7,280 bases of DNA from Candidatus Cloacimonadota bacterium (GCA_027318525.1 DAHVPA010000094.1:1-7280); one strand, 5' to 3'; shown: positions 1 through 7,096, counted from the first letter of the stretch. Notes: a model not told the origin generated them from the sequence alone. Numbers and translations: made by a program.

Positions 1-2
1 AT

Positions 3-185
3 CTTTTTTTCCCAGAGGGTTTGCAGAGAGTTTCATCAGGTTTAGTCTCTGGAAATCCCTTTGAAACTGTCACCCAGAGCAATGCAGGTTTAATCCCCAC
101 GATACCAAGCTCTCAGGAAATTCTTGACATATTGGCAAATCCCGCTGAATCAAGCATAAGCTATATAAAGGTGGAATCATGCTGA
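3..185 (+). CDS. C-terminal fragment of an unidentified protein (5' end outside window)
   Basis: An open frame enters from the left edge and runs 60 codons to the TGA at 183-185. The visible end includes FFPEGL, VSGNPFETV, NAGLIPTIPSSQEILDIL and ends SYIKVESC. That it is coding is supported by its stop overlapping the next gene's start in ATGCTGA (179-185), and by that gene's Shine-Dalgarno sequence lying within its last codons. This arrangement is typical of translationally coupled genes. The other two forward frames are closed by stops within the first 65 bases. I do not recognise the family with confidence. The stretch NAGLIPTI..SQEILD loosely resembles the C-terminal end of nitronate monooxygenase/FabK-type flavoproteins (an AGLI..I..v.EI pattern), but this is a weak impression from a short tail and should not be carried forward as a name. 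Confidence 0.72.
   Translation, partial: LFFPEGLQRVSSGLVSGNPFETVTQSNAGLIPTIPSSQEILDILANPAESSISYIKVESC
167..174 (+). promoter_or_regulatory. Ribosome binding site of the gene at 179, inside the upstream gene
   Basis: AAAGGTGG lies four bases before the ATG at 179. It falls entirely within the last codons of the upstream reading frame, so ribosomes finishing that gene stop on top of this start. Coupled translation is inferred from this arrangement. Confidence 0.7.
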
Positions 186-1408
186 AGAAAATCATGTATC
201 TATGCATCGGAGTTATCCTGCTTGCTATAATTACTGTTTATGGCTGGGATGAGTTGCGTTGGCATAGTCTGAGTAAGAAAGAAAACGTTGAACCGTATAA
301 TAAGAATATGCAGTTAATCGGTAATGACAGGGGGTTTTATTATTTCGTGAATGCTTGTTCAGATTCAGATGGGTCACTGTATTTAGCCTCAGCCCTGACA
401 GACCGCAATAACCTGAAAGAATATGCAGTCATCCAAAAGCTGGACAGCAAACTCAATCTGCTGTGGGAAAGAAAAACCCGCCTGGATAAATTCGCTCCAA
501 AGGACATCCTGCCTTCCATCCTGAGAAAAGACCCGTCCCAGTTGAGCTTTGACATCAGTCAGGTCACTGTCTTTAAAGACAAGCTCTTCGCAATGTCGAT
601 GAAAAATCTTGAGACAGAACACATCCCATTTATCCTCGAGTTTGACTTAAATGGGAAACTGCTGAATAAATATGACATTGACCTTCACCTGGAAAAGAAT
701 GCATATCCATCAACCCTTATCAGTAAAGGATTTGGTTATATCTGCTATCTCAATCACAAAGACAAAATGCTCTGTCTGAGCAGGATTGATCTTACAAATG
801 GAAAAATCACTGACACATCCATGAAATTCTGGAACAAACTCAAGCCTGATTACAATAGATTTGCTATCAGTGCAGATGACTCAACGGCATTCATTGCCCT
901 GGATGATTACTCGCAGAAAAACAGTTCTTTCCTCACCTCCAAAAAATCGATGGTGACAGAACACTTCAGAACAGCGTCCGGAATCCAGATAAAAGATGTG
1001 GAACTGCTGGGCGATAAGATTTACGGCGTGGTCAAGGAAGACAGTCTGCTGCAGATAGTCGATCTGACCAATCCCCAAATACCGTTGGTAATCATTACCG
1101 ACTCAACCAGCTACGGCAGTTACCAAATCTGCGGAATTGCCAGACAGGACGACAATTTCTATCTGGCTTTAAACGTTGCTGGGTCTTTCGCTAACACGTC
1201 CCAACAGGACGATATCATTGTAATCAAATATGCGCCTGATGCATCACCTGAGATGTTTGTTATCGGTGGCAGGAAGTTTGACCTGGCAACCAGGATAATG
1301 ACAACAGCAGATAAAAAAATCATTGTTCTGGGCACTAGCTTTAGCCATAAACCATCAGTCGGACTGAGGAATTTTGTAAGTCGGGTCAGTTTTTCATCAG
1401 ACAAGTAG
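179..1408 (+). CDS. Membrane-anchored or exported protein of unknown function, possibly propeller-like
   Basis: A 409-residue protein that I cannot assign to a named family. It opens with two lysines and a hydrophobic stretch (about residues 5-22), which reads as an uncleaved signal anchor or a signal peptide. There is no convincing lipobox: the only early cysteine sits inside the hydrophobic core at residue 9. The remaining 385 or so residues are soluble in character and should lie outside the cytoplasmic membrane. They repeat a loose pattern of a short strand, a turn rich in D, N and G, and another strand, often ending in forms such as IQKLD, LEFDLNG, SRIDLTNG and QIVDLTN. Such spaced strand pairs suggest a beta-propeller-like fold, which is inference. 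The start is supported by AAAGGTGG four bases upstream. It overlaps the preceding gene by 7 bases, so the two are probably co-transcribed. The next gene, 83 bases downstream, has its own promoter. Confidence 0.9.
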   Translation: MLKKIMYLCIGVILLAIITVYGWDELRWHSLSKKENVEPYNKNMQLIGNDRGFYYFVNACSDSDGSLYLASALTDRNNLKEYAVIQKLDSKLNLLWERKTRLDKFAPKDILPSILRKDPSQLSFDISQVTVFKDKLFAMSMKNLETEHIPFILEFDLNGKLLNKYDIDLHLEKNAYPSTLISKGFGYICYLNHKDKMLCLSRIDLTNGKITDTSMKFWNKLKPDYNRFAISADDSTAFIALDDYSQKNSSFLTSKKSMVTEHFRTASGIQIKDVELLGDKIYGVVKEDSLLQIVDLTNPQIPLVIITDSTSYGSYQICGIARQDDNFYLALNVAGSFANTSQQDDIIVIKYAPDASPEMFVIGGRKFDLATRIMTTADKKIIVLGTSFSHKPSVGLRNFVSRVSFSSDK

Positions 1409-1427
1409 GAGCAAAGCCAACTAATAC

Positions 1428-1456
1428 TTGACTGAATGCAGACAATCAACTATCAT
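1428..1456 (+). promoter_or_regulatory. Predicted sigma70-type promoter for the PiT-family permease
   Basis: TTGACT at 1428-1433 matches the -35 consensus at five of six bases. TATCAT at 1451-1456 matches the -10 consensus at five of six. The spacer is exactly 17 bases. Transcription would begin near 1463, giving a leader of roughly 30 bases that contains the permease Shine-Dalgarno sequence AAAGGAAA (1477-1484). It lies in the only sizeable gap on this strand (1409-1491), so the permease can be expressed apart from the two genes before it. No operator or riboswitch fold is visible in the short leader. Confidence 0.65.
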
Positions 1457-1491
1457 GTAAAACAATAATTATGAGCAAAGGAAAGCAGTAA

Positions 1492-2979
1492 ATGGGATTT
1501 CTGTTCCTGACCAGCGGCTTGTTTTTGGGCTGGTCTTTGGGTGCCAATCATCACGGAAACATCTTTGGCGCAGCCGTTACGACCAAGATGATAAAGTTCC
1601 GCTATGCCGCTATAATTTCCAGCATCTTTGTGGTGTTGGGGGCACTGGTGGAAGGCAGCGGAGGTTCCGCCACCCTGAATAGACTGGGTGCAGTCAATGC
1701 TGCAGCAGGAGCTTTTTCCGTCGCATTGGCAACGGCAGTTTCGATAGCTCTGATGACCAAGATCAAGCTACCCGTTTCCACATCCCAGGCTATAGTGGGT
1801 GGCATTATCGGTTGGAACCTTTTTGCAGGAATGCTGATAGACTATTCTTCTCTGGCAAGCATAGTAATGAGCTGGGTAATCGCTCCCATTCTCGCAGCAG
1901 CCATTGCCTTTCTGCTTTATCATTTGTTTCGCTCTTACCTTAATCGCAGTCATATGCATCTGCTGCATCTGGATAATTATAACCGTTGGGGATTTATCCT
2001 GATTGGAGCTTTTGGAGCCTATAGTCTTGGAGCCAACAACATAGCCAATGTCATCGGAATCTTTGTCTCAGTGTCTCCATTCAAAGACATTGTCCTGTTT
2101 AACAGTATCAAAATCACCGGTCTGCAGCAGCTTTATTTCTGGGGCGCTGCTTCGATAGCAGTGGGAATCTGCACATATTCACGCAAGGTCATGAACACAG
2201 TCGGCACAGACTTGTATAAGCTTTCACCCATCACAGGATTAATTGTCGTGCTGGCAGAATCAATCGTCCTTTACTTGTTTGGTTCTCGGGGATTGCAGCA
2301 GCTTCTGACCAGTCTTCACCTGCCAACCATTCCCCTGGTGCCGATCTCCTCCTCCCAAGCTGTCATCGGAGCAGTGATTGGAATTGGACTCACGCGGGGA
2401 GGACGCAATATTCATTATAATATTATGGGTAAGATTTCTATGGGATGGGTGGCAGCTCCACTGCTCGCCTGCATTCTTACCTTTGTCCTGATGTTCTTTG
2501 TTCAGAATGTCTTTGAGCAACCGGTAGTTAATCAGATAACATATGCTTTTTACCGTGATGAGATGGTTGAGCTAGAAAAACGTGGGATTGATATTAACCA
2601 ACTTGCTGTAGTCAATGGGCGTGAGTATAATAATGCCAGAGAATTACGCGCAGCCTTGGAAAATATTGAAGGTCTGGAAAGAGAACATCTGCTCACGATT
2701 GGCAATATCACCCAGCTTGAGCACCTGAAAATTGATATCAACCGGCTTCACAAAGAAATTCCTGATGATGCCCTCAGTGCCCACCAATGGGTAATCCTGC
2801 AATATCTACACGGGAAAAGCTACAAGCACTACTGGCAGTTGGAACAAGCCCTGGCTGAGCTTTCAGCCGATTGGCAACCTAAACCCAGTTCGTCCCGAAA
2901 CCAAAGTTATAATAGCGAGTTGCAGAGAAAATTCAAACTTGTAATCGACAACAGCAAGCCGGCAACTTCAAAGGATTAA
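1492..2979 (+). CDS. PiT-family inorganic anion permease with atypical signature motifs and a C-terminal extension
   Basis: A 495-residue inner-membrane transporter of the PHO4/PiT family, whose known members carry phosphate with Na+ or H+, or sulfate (CysP type). About ten hydrophobic segments fill residues 1-338 as two inverted-repeat halves. Each half has a signature loop, GANHHGN at 17-23 and GANNIAN at 180-186, and a PxSxSQAxxG motif (PVSTSQAIVG from 94, PISSSQAVIG from 284). A glutamate near the end of an early helix of each half (E54, E256) may match the conserved PiT glutamates. Both signature aspartates (GAND) are replaced, by H20 and N183, so the ion coupling or substrate may differ from phosphate. 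Residues from about 340 to 495 form a charged, mostly helical tail not expected in short bacterial PiT proteins. No PhoU-like regulator gene sits beside it. An in-frame TAA at 1489-1491 directly precedes the ATG, which fixes the earliest start, and AAAGGAAA lies seven bases upstream. The family call is sure; the substrate is not. Confidence 0.93.
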   Translation: MGFLFLTSGLFLGWSLGANHHGNIFGAAVTTKMIKFRYAAIISSIFVVLGALVEGSGGSATLNRLGAVNAAAGAFSVALATAVSIALMTKIKLPVSTSQAIVGGIIGWNLFAGMLIDYSSLASIVMSWVIAPILAAAIAFLLYHLFRSYLNRSHMHLLHLDNYNRWGFILIGAFGAYSLGANNIANVIGIFVSVSPFKDIVLFNSIKITGLQQLYFWGAASIAVGICTYSRKVMNTVGTDLYKLSPITGLIVVLAESIVLYLFGSRGLQQLLTSLHLPTIPLVPISSSQAVIGAVIGIGLTRGGRNIHYNIMGKISMGWVAAPLLACILTFVLMFFVQNVFEQPVVNQITYAFYRDEMVELEKRGIDINQLAVVNGREYNNARELRAALENIEGLEREHLLTIGNITQLEHLKIDINRLHKEIPDDALSAHQWVILQYLHGKSYKHYWQLEQALAELSADWQPKPSSSRNQSYNSELQRKFKLVIDNSKPATSKD

Positions 2980-3009
2980 CCCCCCAAGCGGCGCAAGCCA
3001 CTGATATAA

Positions 3010-4551
3010 TTATTCCCAGAACTTTCTATCCAGTGTCCTGTATTGGATTGCTTCCGAGACATGCTCCGGTTTAATATTCTCACTGCCTTCCAAATCTGCT
3101 ATTGTGCGTGAGACTTTCAGAATCCTGTCATATACTCTGGCGGAATATCCCATATGGTCAATGGCGTTTTGCAACAGAGAATGGCTGTCAGGAGTCAATT
3201 GACAGTGCTTTTTTGATGTTTTTGAGTTCATCTGGGCATTACAGAAGATTTTATCAGCTTTGAATCTTGCCCGCTGAATGGCACGTGCTGAATTGACCCT
3301 TTGCCTGATCTGAGCTGAAGACTCACCAGTTGGCAATGAACTCAGATCAGCATAGGTCACTGCAGGCACTTCCACATGGATGTCGATTCTGTCCAAAAGC
3401 GGACCGGATATTTTTGTTCTGTACCTGATGATATTGCCCCACTGGCAGTTGCAGGTGTGATTGGGGATATTGCTGCCATAGTAACCGCAGGGACAGGGAT
3501 TCATTGATGCGATCAGGTTAAACTCCGCCGGAAAAGACAGACTCTGCACTGCTCTGGATATGGTTACAACACCGTCTTCCAGAGGTTGGCGCAGGACTTC
3601 CAGCACATCACGCTTGAATTCCGGCAATTCGTCCAGAAAGAGAACTCCCCTGTGTGCCAACGATACTTCCCCTGGCTTGGGGAAAGTCCCACCTCCTATC
3701 AAAGCTATTGAACTTATCGTGTGGTGTGGTGCTCTAAAGGGACGCGAAGTTAGTATCCCATTCACAAAATTGGAATAATGTCCGCAGACTGAATGGATTT
3801 TTGTCGCTTCCAGAGCTTCTTCCAGAGTAAGTTCCGGTAGAATTGTCGGGACTCTGCGTGCCAGCATGGTTTTACCGCTGCCGGGAGGTCCTATCATCAG
3901 GATATTATGTCCACCTGCTGCTGCCACTTCCAATGCCCGTTTGACCTGAAACTGACCTCTCACGTCTGCCATATCGACAGGTGATTCGTTCAGCACGGAA
4001 AAGATGCTGTCTCTATCAACTGTTTTGGGGGGTATGACAGCTTTGCCCATCAGGTAATTGGCAGTCTCGCGTAAGGACGTTACAGGGATAACCTTGAGAC
4101 CCTCTATTATGGCAGCTTCTTCTGCATTTTCAAAAGGAACTATCAAAGCATCCAGATTATCTTTCCTGGCTTCTATGGCAATCGGCAGAACACCTTTTAC
4201 GGGACGGACATTGCCATCCAGGGACAGCTCTCCGACTATGCCGATTCTGGACATCTCGTTTTTGGGCAATTCCTTCAGAGCTTGAAGTAAAGCTATGGCT
4301 ATCGGCAAATCCAGCGCTGCGCTTTCCTTTTTCAGGTCTGCCGGTGCCAGATTGATGGTATATTTCTTGTTGGGGGTATCCCAACCCGAGTTTTTGACGG
4401 CTGCCATTACGCGATGGCTGCTTTCTTTGACAGAACCGGTAGGTAATCCCACCATGACAACCAGCCACATTCCTGGAGCTGCATCGCATTCAATGGAGAT
4501 AGGTCTGGCGTCAATCCCGACTGTTGTGTAGGACAAAGCATTACCCAGCAT
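3010..4551 (-). CDS. comM: ComM/YifB-family AAA+ ATPase (Mg-chelatase-like)
   Basis: A complete 513-residue member of the ComM/YifB family, close to the usual length of about 500. In naturally transformable bacteria ComM is a cytoplasmic hexameric helicase that drives branch migration during integration of incoming DNA. The family is also widespread in species not known to be competent, where its role is less clear. Domains in order: a Lon-protease-like S5 fold (about 1-168, including VGLPTGSVKES and NLAPADLKKESAALDLPIA); the AAA+ core with Walker A GPPGSGKT at 221-228, Walker B VLFLDE at 303-308, the family motif FRAPHHT at about 272-278, and the arginine-bearing GPLLDRIDIHVEV near 383-395; a cysteine cluster C353-x-C355 and C367-x-C369 that probably binds zinc; and a C-terminal helical lid with SARVYDRILKVSRTIADLE. 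All key residues are present. The start is set by the Shine-Dalgarno sequence. It lies 53 bases downstream of the lamin-tail gene on the same strand. No other competence gene is in the window. Confidence 0.96.
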   Translation of the reverse strand: MLGNALSYTTVGIDARPISIECDAAPGMWLVVMVGLPTGSVKESSHRVMAAVKNSGWDTPNKKYTINLAPADLKKESAALDLPIAIALLQALKELPKNEMSRIGIVGELSLDGNVRPVKGVLPIAIEARKDNLDALIVPFENAEEAAIIEGLKVIPVTSLRETANYLMGKAVIPPKTVDRDSIFSVLNESPVDMADVRGQFQVKRALEVAAAGGHNILMIGPPGSGKTMLARRVPTILPELTLEEALEATKIHSVCGHYSNFVNGILTSRPFRAPHHTISSIALIGGGTFPKPGEVSLAHRGVLFLDELPEFKRDVLEVLRQPLEDGVVTISRAVQSLSFPAEFNLIASMNPCPCGYYGSNIPNHTCNCQWGNIIRYRTKISGPLLDRIDIHVEVPAVTYADLSSLPTGESSAQIRQRVNSARAIQRARFKADKIFCNAQMNSKTSKKHCQLTPDSHSLLQNAIDHMGYSARVYDRILKVSRTIADLEGSENIKPEHVSEAIQYRTLDRKFWE

Positions 4552-4552
4552 T

Positions 4553-4560
4553 ATCACCTC
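4553..4560 (-). promoter_or_regulatory. Ribosome binding site that decides the comM start
   Basis: On the - strand GAGGTGAT matches the 16S anti-Shine-Dalgarno sequence across all eight bases and is followed, after one base, by the ATG at 4551. The longer open frame would start at the GTG at 4557, which is inside this site and therefore unlikely to be the real start. Family members also commonly begin with Met-Leu, as the ATG product does. Confidence 0.8.
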
Positions 4561-4604
4561 AGATATTTTAGACCATTGTTTACAGGGGCAAATTATCCCA
4601 AATC

Positions 4605-6245
4605 TTATTTTGTGGCAAGCACAACTGTCAGCTGTTTGCGTAAAAAGTAATTTCCACTGCTGTTTTTGACCTCTGTCAGAAGAATATAGATACCACGTTC
4701 CAAAGCTTTTCCATTACTATCCTTGCCATTCCAGACCAGCTCTCCGGCAGAGCCCGTTTCCAATCCTGCAACCAGAGTGTGTTTTTTGATACCCTTCAGG
4801 TCATAGACACTGCAGCTGAGATAGTTTACTTCGTCGGTAAAGTTATATTGCAGCTTCATACTTTCATCCTGCAACGGATTAAATGGGCTGCCCACCAGTT
4901 TGATACTCCCTGCCGGCAATTCAGAAGGCGGTGGCGGTGTGCTGTTTTCTTCTCCTGGTGTACCTTTGTGCAAATCATAGCTATAATGCCAGGTGATGCT
5001 GCTATCAGCTTCCATACTCCGTTCCAGAGAAAAATCCTTCTTCTGATTATTTCCCAGATATGCCATGGAATCAATCACAATGCCATTCTCATCTTTCAGA
5101 TATAGTTTATCTCCGTCATTGTTCAGCGCTGGAATAGCATTAGTTTCAAGGATAGCGGCAGCTGGACATTCCGGATAACGATATTGCATCAGCTCAGCAT
5201 TCTCACATAGCACCAGATACTGCGCACAGAGCGATGGCAGGGTGAAATCAGTTTCATTTCCTGCACTATCGGAAATAGTCAGGTTTTGTTGAAAACAGAC
5301 CTGCGGAGGGATATAGAGCTCAATCCATTCCTGATTATCAGTGGCAGGATTATAGAGCACCTCGTTGAGGCAAATCCCTGTCTGTTCAAGGGTGCCCAGT
5401 GTCATGCTCCATATATTGTCATCAGGGTTTACGTCATTTGGAATCATCAATTCTGCCCTGAGTAAACCCACCGAGTATTCATTCAAAGCCAAGGCAGTGG
5501 AAAAAGCCTGGCTCGTGCCTGGGGGAAGAGGCTCAATCGGACTGGAGTAAAGGACAGAGCTGTTGAGCGTAATCTGCAGAGTGATTTCCTGATTGCCGGA
5601 ATCCCCTATGGAGTTGTTGATTATATCAGCCTGAAAAGTATAGGTATAATCATCTGTTATCAGGGAACAATTTTCCAGTGCATAATCGACCTCGGCTGGA
5701 TTGGGATAACCGGGTGAAGGATGTGATTCAGATTTAAAATCTTCTGCGCAGTTATCGGTATCCAAGCCATTTACTTTTCTGGCGAGAGAGTTACCAGCCA
5801 CGACGTCCGGCGCAAAATTATCCTGGGCAATCGCACCTTCCAGAGGCAGATTATTAACATTTGGGCTGTCATACAGAACAGTATCGGTATAACTTTCGTC
5901 TGCTGAGATAAAGCGCACTCCGTCTGTAGCATCTCCTCCATTCTGCATCTCCAGTTCTGCCACATAGACAGCTTGCTGAATTTTATATTCCCCGATCAGA
6001 AGATAGCGTCCTGCCCGTAAAATGTAATGAGGAAACACAAACACGTCAGTGAATGAAGTTCCGCCTCTTTGGATTCTGGCACCTTCCAAATCAAGGTCTG
6101 ACGTGCCGTTGTTATATAACTCCAACCATTCATTGCCTGTATCGTCACCCACCGGGTCATACATAACTTCATTGATTACTACGGCTGCATTCAGACTAAG
6201 AGCTATCAGAGCCAGCAAGACAGCAAACCGGATGGATTTTGCCAT
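4605..6245 (-). CDS. Secreted protein with two lamin-tail domains and a FlgD-like C-terminal domain
   Basis: A 546-residue exported protein of modular build. Residues 1-20 are a signal peptide (positive start, a leucine/alanine core, likely cleavage after SLNA). Lamin-tail domain 1 spans about 21-180 and opens with VVINEVMYDP...NEWLELYN. Residues about 186-284 look like a CARDB- or Ig-type beta-sandwich (VDYALENCSL...DVNPDDN). Lamin-tail domain 2 spans about 290-430 (ICLNEVLYNP...QEWIELY). A proline linker (TPPPP) leads to a FlgD-type Ig-like domain at about 446-546, with SVYDLKG, LVWNGKDSNGK and ERGIYILL. Such C-terminal domains are common at the ends of secreted proteins in Bacteroidetes-like and Cloacimonadota genomes, where they often act as sorting or anchoring modules, so cell-surface attachment is inferred. 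Lamin-tail domains in bacteria occur with extracellular nucleases and adhesins, but no nuclease domain is visible here. The frame extends upstream to 6308, but those 21 codons run through a REP repeat, and AAAGAGGTT precedes the ATG at 6245. Confidence 0.9.
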   Translation of the reverse strand: MAKSIRFAVLLALIALSLNAAVVINEVMYDPVGDDTGNEWLELYNNGTSDLDLEGARIQRGGTSFTDVFVFPHYILRAGRYLLIGEYKIQQAVYVAELEMQNGGDATDGVRFISADESYTDTVLYDSPNVNNLPLEGAIAQDNFAPDVVAGNSLARKVNGLDTDNCAEDFKSESHPSPGYPNPAEVDYALENCSLITDDYTYTFQADIINNSIGDSGNQEITLQITLNSSVLYSSPIEPLPPGTSQAFSTALALNEYSVGLLRAELMIPNDVNPDDNIWSMTLGTLEQTGICLNEVLYNPATDNQEWIELYIPPQVCFQQNLTISDSAGNETDFTLPSLCAQYLVLCENAELMQYRYPECPAAAILETNAIPALNNDGDKLYLKDENGIVIDSMAYLGNNQKKDFSLERSMEADSSITWHYSYDLHKGTPGEENSTPPPPSELPAGSIKLVGSPFNPLQDESMKLQYNFTDEVNYLSCSVYDLKGIKKHTLVAGLETGSAGELVWNGKDSNGKALERGIYILLTEVKNSSGNYFLRKQLTVVLATK

Positions 6246-6251
6246 ATTGTG

Positions 6252-6260
6252 AACCTCTTT
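6252..6260 (-). promoter_or_regulatory. Ribosome binding site of the lamin-tail protein gene
   Basis: AAAGAGGTT on the - strand places GAGG eight bases before the ATG at 6245. The ATG is followed at once by a good signal peptide. This supports 6245 over the upstream ATG at 6308, which lies inside a repeat hairpin and would put 21 extra residues before the signal peptide. Confidence 0.75.
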
Positions 6261-6268
6261 TTTTGAGC

Positions 6269-6345
6269 AGGTTTCCAAACCTACGTAAACATATCTGTTA
6301 TGTAGCATCGGAATGCTACACTACTATTTAACTGGTTTCCAATCC
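6269..6345. repeat. REP/BIME copy A, downstream of the RAYT gene (left arm decayed)
   Basis: Bases 6269-6324 are identical over 56 bases to 7065-7120, in the same orientation. This copy keeps the linker and the right-hand hairpin intact: TGTAGCAT, loop CGGA, ATGCTACA (6301-6320), followed by CTAC, which is GTAG on the other strand. The left-hand hairpin is cut back to a six-base stem (AGGTTT / AAACCT around CC, 6269-6282), and its outer bases and GTAG are missing. A looser match continues to 6345, where GGTTTCCAATCC is a one-mismatch form of a small palindrome in copy B. The copy sits 24 bases before the lamin-tail gene start, so it will lie in that gene's mRNA leader unless its promoter is very close. 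It also follows the RAYT stop codon by about 35 bases. Confidence 0.92.
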
Positions 6346-6379
6346 TGAGCAATAGACTTTTTTATAGTAATCAGGGATT

Positions 6380-7042
6380 TTAATCAGGTGTATATTCTTT
6401 TTTAATCCAACTATGTTCCCAATCTTTCCAGTGCTTAACTAATCCTGCTTCCACTGGATTATTGATTACATACTCTATAGTCCTGTATAACTCTTCCTCA
6501 TCCTTGACCAGATGGTCATATGATTCAGCTTGCCATAAGTTACCTTTTTTATCAAGATATTTGTTAATTTTATTTGCTGAATATCTTTTCCATGAGTATG
6601 TGATTCTGGATATGGGGTATATGTTGCCGTCAGGATTGAGCAAAGGTAAAATGATTACATGAACATGGTTGGGCATAATACAATAAGCAATTAGCTCATA
6701 TCTGCTAGAGTCATGATAATGCAGAGTTTCTTGTATATAAGAAGCACAATCGTCGTTTGAAAGCAAATTGGGGGCATCATCTGATTTTGCAAGTAACTTG
6801 TCAAACCATTGAAAGTACTTTGCATCTTTTTTCTTCAATTCTGCTGCTTTTTCTTTATCATCAAGGGCATCGTATGCATTTTGCCACTCTATTTTTCTTT
6901 GAGTTAGTTCATCAATTATGGATTGGGGGAGGGTAAATTTTAGTCTAAATGTAGTAAACACCGGTTTATGGATATCAAAGAGGTGTGGTAGGCTTCTTGG
7001 TCGATAAAAGAACTTAGAATTTTTTTCAGATATTGTGTTCAT
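6380..7042 (-). CDS. REP-associated tyrosine transposase (RAYT, Y1/HUH family)
   Basis: A complete 220-residue member of the IS200/IS605-like Y1 transposase superfamily, RAYT branch. RAYTs are single-strand DNA nucleases that recognise and cleave REP hairpins next to a GTAG-type tetranucleotide, and they are thought to spread REPs while usually staying single-copy themselves. The metal-binding HUH motif is H126-V-H128 within CIMPNHVHVI. The likely catalytic tyrosine is Y175 in AESYDHLVKDEEEL, 47 residues later. WKRYSANKINKYL (151-163) and YVINNPVEAGLV (191-202) are typical family blocks. The N-terminal part (SLPHLFDIHKPVFTTFRL, then a lysine-rich helical stretch at about 40-85) fits the longer RAYT subgroup. 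No truncation or frameshift is seen, so the enzyme could be active. AAGGGAG lies five bases before the ATG. The gene looks richer in A+T than its neighbours. REP copies flank it on both sides, one of them directly before its Shine-Dalgarno sequence. Confidence 0.95.
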   Translation of the reverse strand: MNTISEKNSKFFYRPRSLPHLFDIHKPVFTTFRLKFTLPQSIIDELTQRKIEWQNAYDALDDKEKAAELKKKDAKYFQWFDKLLAKSDDAPNLLSNDDCASYIQETLHYHDSSRYELIAYCIMPNHVHVIILPLLNPDGNIYPISRITYSWKRYSANKINKYLDKKGNLWQAESYDHLVKDEEELYRTIEYVINNPVEAGLVKHWKDWEHSWIKKEYTPD

Positions 7043-7047
7043 CTCAA

Positions 7048-7054
7048 CTCCCTT
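7048..7054 (-). promoter_or_regulatory. Ribosome binding site of the RAYT gene
   Basis: AAGGGAG on the - strand lies five bases before the ATG at 7042. Its upstream edge is only three bases from the GTAG of REP copy B (7058-7061), so the hairpin and anything bound to it would sit right beside the ribosome entry site. Confidence 0.7.
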
Positions 7055-7057
7055 AGA

Positions 7058-7081
7058 GTAGCGTAGGTTTCCAAACCTACG
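7058..7081 (+). repeat. REP unit 1 of copy B
   Basis: GTAG (7058-7061) is followed by the stem CGTAGGTTT, loop CC and stem AAACCTACG (7062-7081): nine perfect base pairs. It aligns without gaps to REP unit 2 on the opposite strand, with 17 of 24 bases the same and all seven differences preserving pairing. The GTAG tetranucleotide is the feature known to be recognised by RAYT enzymes in other bacteria. Confidence 0.9.
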
Positions 7082-7096
7082 TAAACATATCTGTTA

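Noticed and set aside
1471..1491. Six-codon open frame (MSKGKQ) ending directly before the permease ATG
   Set aside because: It has no ribosome binding site of its own, and its middle codons are the permease Shine-Dalgarno sequence. It is most likely chance, although a leader role cannot be fully excluded.
2980..3009. Possible bidirectional terminator between the convergent permease and comM genes
   Set aside because: The gap is 30 bases with a run of C and a GC-rich patch, but no stem with a following T run can be drawn.
4157..4489. 110-codon open frame on the - strand within comM
   Set aside because: It is an out-of-frame shadow of a well-conserved gene, with no ribosome binding site or recognisable domain.
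4552..4557. GTG start for comM at 4557
   Set aside because: The GTG is part of the Shine-Dalgarno sequence GAGGTGAT, which serves the ATG at 4551.
4561..4600. Promoter for comM with TAAAAT as the -10 element
   Set aside because: The TAAAAT is so close to the start that transcription would begin at the ribosome binding site, and no good -35 is found at the right distance.
4779..5105. 108-codon open frame on the + strand opposite the lamin-tail gene
   Set aside because: It is antisense to the clear coding frame of the lamin-tail gene and shows no recognisable motif.
5920..5960. A further REP copy suggested by TGTAGCAT near 5925
   Set aside because: Only eight bases match, no hairpin partner follows, and they encode part of the first lamin-tail domain.
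6246..6308. Upstream in-frame extension of the lamin-tail protein starting at 6308
   Set aside because: These codons run through BIME copy A and would place 21 residues before an otherwise perfect signal peptide. The ATG at 6245 has its own Shine-Dalgarno sequence.
6261..6324. BIME copy A as a rho-independent terminator for the RAYT gene
   Set aside because: On the RAYT strand the hairpins are not followed by a T run; an A run follows instead. The structure fits a REP better.
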